NCBI GenBank assembly: GCA_026391945.1
Contig: JAPLDA010000076.1
Location: 77,633-112,198, forward strand
Direction: 5' to 3'
Source of the DNA: Bacteroidota bacterium
Lineage (GTDB): Bacteria > Bacteroidota > Bacteroidia > AKYH767-A > 2013-40CM-41-45
DNA length: 34,566 nt
The notes beneath the pieces were generated by a model that saw only the letters and a list, made by a program, of their open reading frames with translations, was not told the DNA's origin and did not search any database. The stretch's first letter is position 1. Every line of letters starts with the position of its first letter. This document shows positions 15,068 through 21,751 of the stretch, one piece after another. A program made the position numbers and the translations under genes.

Positions 15068-16156
15068 ATGAAAAATAGATACCTTATTCTTGCCTCCTGT
15101 TTTTATTTTTTACTTCAAAGCTTGTCATCGCAGGCACAGATAACGATTGCCAGCGGCGACCTGCCAGCGGCAAATGATACGTTTCGTGTCAGCATCGGCC
15201 AGGCATTTACAGGAATGGATCCGGCTCTTACCGGAGCGAATTATACATGGGATTATTCTCAGTTGACTTCCGCTTCACAAACTACGGATACATTTGTTTC
15301 GATCCTGTCAACCGGGCTTTATGCATTTGCATTCTTCGGTTCTTCGTATGCTTTGAAATCGAATACGGCACCAGTCAATCTCGGGGCACTGACGATCGAT
15401 TATCAATACGATTTTTTTAAAAAGACATCTTCCTCTTATGTAGAGACCGGCATGGGTGCGAACCTGAATGGTTTTCCGTTGCCGATCGTATTCAATCCGA
15501 AGGACACGATTTATCGTTTGCCTTTGCATTACAATAATACGGGCATTTGTTCTTCAGCATTTGCTGTCACAGTACCGAGCCTCGGATACTATGGCGGACA
15601 TAAAACAAGGATTGATACGGTTGACGGCTGGGGAACACTAACGACTCCTTTCGGAACCTTCTCAGCGCTGCGTATTAAATCCATGATCAGCGAAACGGAT
15701 TCCATTCATATTGATACGTTCAACATAGGATTTAATATTCCTCGTCCTGTTGTTACCGAATACAAATGGCTTGGAAACGGACAGGGAATGCCGATTCTGC
15801 AGATCAATACCAATGGTGCATTTGTAAACCAGATCATTTACCTCGACAGCGTGCATGTAAGTCCGCTTGCAGTTTTACCGGTAAAAAATGAACGGGAAGA
15901 TTTTGCCTTGTATCCGAATCCATCATCCGGAAATTTTTTCATTCGTTTTAATCTCGATAAGAACGTTGATGTTTCGGTGGAAGTTCTGAATCTTTTGGGT
16001 GAAAGTATTTTTTCCAATCACTATAAGAACCGACCACCCGGTGAAAATTTTCTTTGGATTGATTTACCCGGAAAAAATATTTCTGCCGGAACGTATCTCG
16101 TCAAATTGAAAGCCGGCGAACGAAATTATCAGAAGCAGTTGGTGGTTGCTGAGTAG
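15068..16156 (+). CDS. T9SS type A sorting-domain protein, unknown function
   Basis: A 362-residue secreted protein. A signal peptide covers ~1-23 (MKNRYLILASCFYFLL, ending SSQAQ). The body (~24-270) is rich in Thr, Ser, Gly and aromatic residues, with beta-strand patterning and the phrase YTWDYSQLTS, which recurs in Bacteroidota secreted proteins; I know no function for it. The C-terminal ~80 residues fit the type A sorting domain: FALYPNPSSGNFFIRF, VEVLNLLGESIF, then SAGTYLVKLKAGERNYQKQLVV. It has its own candidate promoter and lies in a cluster of four T9SS cargo genes. It could be an adhesin or matrix component, but nothing in the sequence decides this. Confidence 0.82.
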   Translation: MKNRYLILASCFYFLLQSLSSQAQITIASGDLPAANDTFRVSIGQAFTGMDPALTGANYTWDYSQLTSASQTTDTFVSILSTGLYAFAFFGSSYALKSNTAPVNLGALTIDYQYDFFKKTSSSYVETGMGANLNGFPLPIVFNPKDTIYRLPLHYNNTGICSSAFAVTVPSLGYYGGHKTRIDTVDGWGTLTTPFGTFSALRIKSMISETDSIHIDTFNIGFNIPRPVVTEYKWLGNGQGMPILQINTNGAFVNQIIYLDSVHVSPLAVLPVKNEREDFALYPNPSSGNFFIRFNLDKNVDVSVEVLNLLGESIFSNHYKNRPPGENFLWIDLPGKNISAGTYLVKLKAGERNYQKQLVVAE

Positions 16157-16514
16157 GGATGTGTTATATCATTTAATAACCAGCCATTGAATTGAATCAT
16201 GACTAATACAGTACAAAAGTTATACAGCGAATTCAGGTCGGCAATTGAACATTCACCTGACAGTACACTTGATTTCTTTACACAGAATTCAATTTTGCTT
16301 AAAAACATCAAATCGTTTCAAATCGGTTTTGAGTTGGATCTTTATATTCAACTTGCCTGGCAACATTTAAACGCTTTATACAAGAAGAACAGGTTCAACG
16401 ATACTGCTGACAACGCCATAAAGTATTTACAGATTGTTGACGGTGAAATTGAACGACTTAATTTGTATTCACTCAAGGGTAACTGGTATTTCGGACTTTT
16501 ATTAATGAGACTAT

Positions 16515-16656
16515 GATTTCAGAAGTGGCCGAAGGCGGCGCACTGAAATCATTAAGTCGAATTAATCCCGAGCAACGTCGAGGGATCTGGTCAATACCCC
16601 ACAGCTCTGCTGCGGAAAATGAAATTCATATTGATACCTCAAGCTTGCTGCGGGGT
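16515..16656. repeat. three consecutive short palindromic elements inside the pseudogene
   Basis: Element 1: GATTTCAG (16515-16522) pairs with CTGAAATC (16543-16550). Element 2: ATCCC (16566-16570) pairs with GGGAT (16583-16587) around GAGCAACGTCGA, and resembles the widespread CTGAGCGAAGTCGAAGG-type bacterial repeat. Element 3: ACCCCACAGC (16597-16606) pairs, with one mismatch, with GCTGCGGGGT (16647-16656) around an A/T-rich loop. No transposase ORF is present, so these look like REP- or MITE-like non-autonomous repeats. Confidence 0.5.
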
Positions 16657-16840
16657 CATTCATGTTTTAAAGGAATGTCAACATGCCAACTTCGTGATTA
16701 TAAAACTTCCACTCCTGTTTTCAAAACAACTTGTTGAACTCGACACTAAGAATGAAAATTATAAAAAAATGGTAGAGCTACTCGCAGTATTGTCAACGAA
16801 TTTGGATTACAAAAAACAATTACCATTATTAGCTTCATTT

Positions 16841-16860
16841 CCGCCTCGGCGGAGGTATTA
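16841..16860. repeat. CCGCCTCGGCGGAGGTAT repeat, copy 1
   Basis: CCGCCTCGGCGGAGGTATTA here is matched by CCGCCTTGGCAGAGGTATGA at 18878-18897, 17 of 20 bases alike and each containing an inverted CCGCC/GGCGG-type core. The two copies flank the 17319 T9SS gene. This suggests a dispersed intergenic repeat. Confidence 0.5.
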
Positions 16861-16933
16861 CACAGCAATAGCGGTTGAAAACATGAAGGGAAGGCTTGTG
16901 GCATTTGTATGTTTTCAATCCGCGGTTTTTTGA

Positions 16934-17318
16934 AGTGTGGGAAGGAGCGAAGGAGAAAAAATTGCCTTGTAACGCATGATTCTTTTGGTTCCTTTTCTTC
17001 TAAAGAAAAGGAACGTTATAGAAAATATCATTCTCCGCTAAGGTAGCCTTCAAACGATACCTGTGCGAACGATTGCAGCGCTTTTTGTATTTCCCTAAAA
17101 TCCCGCCATCCAAAACTTACATGCACTGATCATTTTCGGCAACAATAATATTGACTGGATTTTTTTTGAAGGTTATCGGAAGCCTTAGAACAGTTCAAAA
17201 GAAAATACCATTCTCTAAATTTACCGGCAGAATTGCCTTCATCCCGACCTGTAATCGGTCTTTCTTTCACGACATTGTGAAATTCCTATCTTTACTAACT
17301 ACTTTAAAAACAAAAACA
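16934..17318. other. non-coding stretch with a strong hairpin and a degenerate direct repeat
   Basis: No convincing gene. At 16988-17014 a perfect 12-bp stem (GTTCCTTTTCTT / AAGAAAAGGAAC, 3-base loop) lies after the pseudogene. The 15-base string GAAAATATCATTCTC at 17021-17035 recurs as GAAAATACCATTCTC at 17201-17215, each followed 25-34 bases later by GCCTTCA and then ACCTGT, so a ~50-base unit is loosely duplicated 180 bases apart. The end of the stretch holds a candidate promoter for the next gene. Confidence 0.5.
17265..17294 (+). promoter_or_regulatory. Bacteroidota-type promoter for the 17319 T9SS gene
   Basis: TTTC at 17265-17268, an 18-base spacer and TATCTTTA at 17287-17294. The same two boxes occur with a 19-base spacer before the 15068 gene. 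The -7 element is 24 bases before the chosen ATG at 17319, which supports that start over the 56-codon longer frame. Confidence 0.45.
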
Positions 17319-18848
17319 ATGAAAACAAAACTACTTCTCATCCTGTTACTCTCTGCCTTTGGCAGCATGAACATGAATGCCCAGGTGACTTTTGAAAAAA
17401 CTTATGGCGGCGGAGCGCCGGAGGAAGGGAGTTCGGTTCGGCAAACTTTTGATGGAGGATATATCATGGCCGGTTTCACCCAAAGTTTCGGAGTGAATTC
17501 AGTGGATGATTTTTACCTCGTAAAAACAGATGCTAATGGCGATACGCTGTGGACAAAAACGTATGGAGGAGCTTCGTACGACAAAGCATATTCCGTTGAA
17601 CAAACCAGCGACAGCGGATATATAATAACAGGTATGACCAGCAGTTTCACGGCAGGGCTGGAAGATGTTTACCTGGTCAAAACCGATAAAGACGGAGTAT
17701 TGCTCTGGTCAAAAACGTACGGAGGAAACCTGGGTGGCACAGGGAATTCGGTTAAGCAAACTACCGATGGCGGATACATTATCGGCGGAACAAAAGTCAA
17801 TTCAGGTGGCATACATGATATGGTGCTCATTAAAACCGACGCAGCCGGAGATACACTCTGGACCAGAACTTATGGCGGTGGTGGTGATGATTATGGTTTT
17901 TCTGTTGTGCAAAGTTATGACGGGGGTTATATGCTTGCCGGAGGCGGAAGTACAACAGGTGTATATTTAATAAAGACCAACTCCGTTGGAGATACTCTCT
18001 GGACAAATACCAGCTATGTTACGGGAGGTCCTCCACATCTGAATATCCCTTATTCCATTCAGCAAACAGCCGACAGCGGGTACATTGTTGCAGGCATTAC
18101 GTATGGTGCAACCGGCCTGGATATGTATGTACGCAAAACCGATAGCAGCGGCACCCTGCAATGGGCAAACATATACGCAGGAGCAAGCAATGATTATGCG
18201 TTGTCGATTCAGCAAACCACTGATGGCGGATATATTATGGGCGGATGGTCACAGAGTTTTTCGGGCTATCACAGTACTGTCCTGAGGATGGATGCAGTGG
18301 GCGATACACTCTGGACAAGAATTTTTAACGGAGGAGGGACATCGTACGGTTATTCCGTCAGGCAAACTGCTGACGGTGGATTTATTTTTCTCGGCACGGC
18401 AGCGCAGGAGATGTATTTGGTAAAGATGGACGCCAACGGAAACAGCGGATGTAGCCAGGGTTATGCTTCGGCCACAACAACACCTGCTACCCATACTGCA
18501 ACTCCTTTCACATCCATTTCTTCGGGCGGTACCGTTACAACTCCTGCTACACTTGTACATAGCGGAAGCATTGTTAATACGCTATGCTTTACCGTTGGCA
18601 TTCATGACATAGCAGATAAAAATACGCTCCTGGTTTATCCCAATCCCTTCACCGATGAACTCTTCATTAAGGGAACCAATCAGAATGGTATGATCCTTAT
18701 TTTTGATTACACAGGAAAGGAAATCGCACGGCAAAAGTCTTTGAATGCTGAAACAAAAATCAACACCGAAAAATTATTGCCCGGTTTTTATTTGCTCAAC
18801 TATATGGATGGAGATAAAACGGCGAACACTAAACTTTTGAAATTCTAA
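17319..18848 (+). CDS. T9SS cargo protein with seven ~50-residue beta-propeller-like repeats
   Basis: A 509-residue secreted protein. ATG 17319 gives MKTKLLLILLLSAFGSMNMNAQ, a clean signal peptide; the open frame upstream to 17151 is probably untranslated. From residue ~25 to ~390 there are seven repeats, each with a core like SVxQTxDGGYIxxG followed by a strand, then LVKTDxxGDTLWTKTYGG. Such repeats are expected to fold as blades of a beta-propeller. A Ser/Thr-rich stretch follows, and the last ~75 residues (LLVYPNPFTDELFIKG, IFDYTGKEIARQ, LLPGFYLLNYMDG) form a type A T9SS sorting domain. Function is unknown; surface binding is a guess. The Asp-Gly-rich repeat edges could bind calcium, also a guess. 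Confidence 0.85.
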   Translation: MKTKLLLILLLSAFGSMNMNAQVTFEKTYGGGAPEEGSSVRQTFDGGYIMAGFTQSFGVNSVDDFYLVKTDANGDTLWTKTYGGASYDKAYSVEQTSDSGYIITGMTSSFTAGLEDVYLVKTDKDGVLLWSKTYGGNLGGTGNSVKQTTDGGYIIGGTKVNSGGIHDMVLIKTDAAGDTLWTRTYGGGGDDYGFSVVQSYDGGYMLAGGGSTTGVYLIKTNSVGDTLWTNTSYVTGGPPHLNIPYSIQQTADSGYIVAGITYGATGLDMYVRKTDSSGTLQWANIYAGASNDYALSIQQTTDGGYIMGGWSQSFSGYHSTVLRMDAVGDTLWTRIFNGGGTSYGYSVRQTADGGFIFLGTAAQEMYLVKMDANGNSGCSQGYASATTTPATHTATPFTSISSGGTVTTPATLVHSGSIVNTLCFTVGIHDIADKNTLLVYPNPFTDELFIKGTNQNGMILIFDYTGKEIARQKSLNAETKINTEKLLPGFYLLNYMDGDKTANTKLLKF

Positions 18849-18877
18849 TTCCATTACACAATATAAAATAATCCAAT

Positions 18878-18935
18878 CCGCCTTGGCAGAGGTATGATGC
18901 CGATAGGTGTCCCGATTATTATCGGGAGACTATTA
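18878..18935. repeat. dispersed repeat copy 2 with an adjoining CCCGAT/ATCGGG hairpin
   Basis: CCGCCTTGGCAGAGGTATGA at 18878-18897 repeats the element at 16841. It is followed by GATAGGTGTCCCGATTATTA and then TCGGGAGAC, where CCCGAT and ATCGGG pair around TATT. The rest of the 235-base gap is A/T-rich; TTCGCAAT and TCCGCAAT at ~18971-18987 look like further degenerate repeats. No gene is seen between 18849 and 19083. Confidence 0.45.
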
Positions 18936-19025
18936 CAGGTACCGTATCAGAATAAATTTCTTAATTCGCAATTTTAAATCCGCAATCTGAAATTATTAAG
19001 CCCGGGTTCATGTGGATACAATAAA

Positions 19026-19070
19026 TAAAAATCCGGCTGCCATCTTTTTCAAAGACTGACAGCCGGATTT
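19026..19070 (-). terminator. intrinsic terminator of the 19084-21483 gene
   Basis: AAATCCGGCTGCCA pairs with TGACAGCCGGATTT (one G-U-type mismatch). Read on the minus strand, it is followed by TTTTTATTTA, just after the stop codon of the 799-residue gene. Strong stem and T tract. Confidence 0.75.
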
Positions 19071-19083
19071 AAGTTTCAATGAA

Positions 19084-21483
19084 TTATTGTTTGATCAGCT
19101 TCCTCACGATGTTATTCTTACCGGTATTCAGGTGAATCATATAAATTCCGGAAGGATAAGTACTCAGGTCGAGAACTTCTTTTACTTCCCGGTTTCCGTT
19201 GGTTTGAATATTTTTCTCCCGGATTTTTTCTCCAAGTGAATTATATATCTGCAACGTGACAACAGGCTGATTGGAGAAGAACTGAAGTACGGCCTGGTTG
19301 ATTGCCGGGTTAGGAGTCAATGAAATTCCCTCGTTCGAAACCAACTCACCAATTCCTGAAACAACGATGGCATGAACAACCGTATCGGGATCGCATGTGC
19401 CGCTGTTGGCGATTAACGTTACGTAATACGTGCTGTCGGATGTAAAGGTATACGTCGGGCTGGTGGAGACACTGAAACTACCATCTCCAAAATCCCAGAA
19501 ATAGGATACAGCGCCAGTGGAATTATTAGTGAAGTGAACGGTATGTCCGGTAATCGAAAATGAAAATGCTGCCGTTGGCTGATTGAATACCGAAACATGT
19601 ACCGTATCGTGGAGCTGGCAGCCTCCATTGTTATTGGTAACCTGGAGAATAATTGTGGAGCCGGTTGATGGCAACAAGTGCTGCGACGTAGTCGTATCGC
19701 CGCTTGGTGACCATAGGTATGAATAATTGCCTCCGAATCCTCCGACCTGTGTTTGGATAATGAGTGAATCGCCGGCACAGATTGAATCACCTGGGTTTAC
19801 CGTCATTGTAACGTTCGGAGAATTCGCTCTTCTGACACGGATGGTATCACTGGCAGAACATCCTCCTGCATTGGTGGCAGTTACTGTATAAAGAACACTT
19901 CCGCCGCCCGGGCCTCCGCCTGTAGGAGTTGAGTAAACGGTGTCGCCTGTTGTTGTATTCAAGCCGTTTGCAGGAGACCATGTATAGGTAATAGCTCCCG
20001 TTGCATTCACAACAAGCATGATGGAGTCGCCGCCGGTGCAATACAAAGCATTATTAGAAGCAGAAATGGAAGTGATGCTTGGAATACTGCCGGTGATCAC
20101 ATGAATGCGGATGGAGTCAGTATAAGGGCATCCCCAGTTGTTCACCACGTTCACGGTGTAAGTTCCATCAGCAGTTGGTGTATCGGTAGTGGATTGTGTT
20201 GCATCACCTGTTGGTGTCCATAGATAACTGGTAATTGCCGGTTGTCCGCCGGCCGGATTGGCATTTAACGTAACCTGCTGGCCTGAACAAATCGTGTCGT
20301 TGGGATTGGCCTGGATGGTTACTGTTGAAGTTGAATGAACGGTAACACCGATGGAATCTCTTGCAGAGCATCCCGAACCGTTGGTTCCTGTTACCGTGTA
20401 CATGACGAAAGTTCCAGGGTTACCGGCAGGAGAAGCAAGAACAGTATCACCGGTAGTGGTGTTTAATCCGGTAGCAGGACTCCATGAATAATACGTAGCT
20501 CCGGTGGCAATGATTTCAACCGGTTGGCCGGCGCAGGCATTACCATTGTTCGATTCTGAAAGTGTCAAAACCGGTACCGGGTTCGCATCAACGGTTACCT
20601 GGATAACAGCAGTGGAGTCAGATAAGCCTGAGTTGGAACAGGTGAGCAGGCAATAGTAATATGTGGTGGCAGTAATGGTTCCTGTAGAGATGTTGGCAAC
20701 ACTGGTTCCGAAATCTGTCCACGGACCTGTTGCTGAAGAAGAATATTTCCACTGATAGGAAATTCCCATATCCGTTGTTTGTCCGTTAAGCGACAAAAGA
20801 GTCGAGCCGCTTCCTCCGCAAATAATGGTGTCAAGAGCGCTGATGGTTCCCGGTGTCGGTGTGCCTGAACAGGCCGTAGGATAAGCATCCCATTGAACAT
20901 CATCAATGAAAATATTATTTCCTTGTGTTGAGCCACTGGAACCGCGGAAGAGAATGTAATTTGTGTTGGAACTGAAACCGGATGGAATAGGAAAAGAATA
21001 TTGATACCAGCCATTCGTTGCTGCGGTATCAGGATAATTCAGTTGTCTTGACCTGGCAACCATTCCCAATTGCGTTGCTCCGTTCAAATCGGGAGTTGAG
21101 TTCACAAACAAGGTGATCATGTCGAGAACAGTTGGTGCGCCGTCGTCCCGGAAAATCCAGAAACTTACGGCAGGTGTACTCACACCTCTTGCAGAATAAT
21201 CGATCACCGGTGTGGAAATCGTTTGAATGGTACTGGGCTGAGCATTCCGGCTTGCGAACCTCGCCATGGCCGTGTCGGTGTGTGGCAAACATGTCGGAAA
21301 AGTTCCGGTAAGTCTCCGGCTCCATAAATTCGTGGTGCCAACCGCAGTCCATCCGGTAGGTAAGAATGTGGTGCTTTCAAATCCTTCTGTGTAGGTGATT
21401 TGCGCCGATACAAAATTAGTGACTGACGCAACAGACAACAGGCATATTAAAAGACTGATGTTAAGTAGTAATTGTTTTTTCAT
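19084..21483 (-). CDS. T9SS cargo protein: choice-of-anchor-J-like, Ig-like modules and PKD domain
   Basis: A 799-residue secreted protein. The signal peptide is ~1-28 (ISLLICLLSVASVTNFVSAQ). Residues ~30-205 (EGFESTTFLPTGW; IFIDDVQWD) resemble cleaved-adhesin/choice-of-anchor J domains. Then come several Ig-like modules of ~90 residues that repeat the phrases ATGAxTYxWSPAxGLNTTTGDT and CxGDS or CxGQQ, as in gliding-type adhesins. A PKD domain near 635-710 has the signature FWDFGDGS. The final ~80 residues (ISLTPNPAINQAVLQFFSN to YPSGIYMIHL) are a type A sorting domain. It is probably a large surface or extracellular adhesin. It is transcribed towards the 17319 gene and ends in a strong terminator. 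No catalytic motif is visible. Confidence 0.87.
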   Translation of the reverse strand: MKKQLLLNISLLICLLSVASVTNFVSAQITYTEGFESTTFLPTGWTAVGTTNLWSRRLTGTFPTCLPHTDTAMARFASRNAQPSTIQTISTPVIDYSARGVSTPAVSFWIFRDDGAPTVLDMITLFVNSTPDLNGATQLGMVARSRQLNYPDTAATNGWYQYSFPIPSGFSSNTNYILFRGSSGSTQGNNIFIDDVQWDAYPTACSGTPTPGTISALDTIICGGSGSTLLSLNGQTTDMGISYQWKYSSSATGPWTDFGTSVANISTGTITATTYYYCLLTCSNSGLSDSTAVIQVTVDANPVPVLTLSESNNGNACAGQPVEIIATGATYYSWSPATGLNTTTGDTVLASPAGNPGTFVMYTVTGTNGSGCSARDSIGVTVHSTSTVTIQANPNDTICSGQQVTLNANPAGGQPAITSYLWTPTGDATQSTTDTPTADGTYTVNVVNNWGCPYTDSIRIHVITGSIPSITSISASNNALYCTGGDSIMLVVNATGAITYTWSPANGLNTTTGDTVYSTPTGGGPGGGSVLYTVTATNAGGCSASDTIRVRRANSPNVTMTVNPGDSICAGDSLIIQTQVGGFGGNYSYLWSPSGDTTTSQHLLPSTGSTIILQVTNNNGGCQLHDTVHVSVFNQPTAAFSFSITGHTVHFTNNSTGAVSYFWDFGDGSFSVSTSPTYTFTSDSTYYVTLIANSGTCDPDTVVHAIVVSGIGELVSNEGISLTPNPAINQAVLQFFSNQPVVTLQIYNSLGEKIREKNIQTNGNREVKEVLDLSTYPSGIYMIHLNTGKNNIVRKLIKQ

Positions 21484-21751
21484 TTGGTGTTTTGGTTTTA
21501 GTTTTAAAAGGGGTTTAAAGTTTCAAAAACAATCTGACATGTAGATGAATTTTTTGATGTTTTTTCCGTAATTAAAAAGGAATCGATTTTGAATCGTTTG
21601 ATAGTGACATAAGCAATTCGTCTCACCGGGTAACCTGCCCTTTAGGCTTCGATTATTAGATCAAAGTAATCGAAAATCTTACACTTTCAATGGATTAGGT
21701 AACATCGGGATTGAATGTGCGTTTCCATATAAGCAACAATCTATCAAAGTC

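Larger units (their letters stand above)
16199..16933 (+). pseudogene. decayed gene for an alpha-helical (TPR-like?) protein, interrupted by repeats
   Basis: The first 105 codons (16199-16516) encode a plausible helical protein start (MTNTVQKLYSEF; IEHSPDSTLDFF; LQIVDGEIERLNLYSLKG). It stops in a stretch that lacks coding character. After about 170 bases of palindromic repeats, the same frame resumes with KQLVELDTKNENYKK (about 16724-16768). A run of seven A at about 16763-16769 then shifts the sensible frame to KW, stop, SYSQYCQRIWITK. That pattern (stop, insertion, homopolymer frameshift, further stops) points to a gene in decay. The original product is unknown; the helical repeats and NENYKKW string suggest a TPR-like protein. 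If the first ORF alone is still translated, it would be a 105-residue truncated product. Confidence 0.5.

Noticed and set aside
17151-17318. 56-codon N-terminal extension of the 17319 T9SS gene
   Set aside because: It would bury the signal peptide and cover the candidate promoter and a repeat unit.
17390-18440. Possible CRISPR or tandem DNA repeat
   Set aside because: The periodicity (~150 bases) comes from protein repeats in a coding frame; the DNA copies diverge and there are no spacers.
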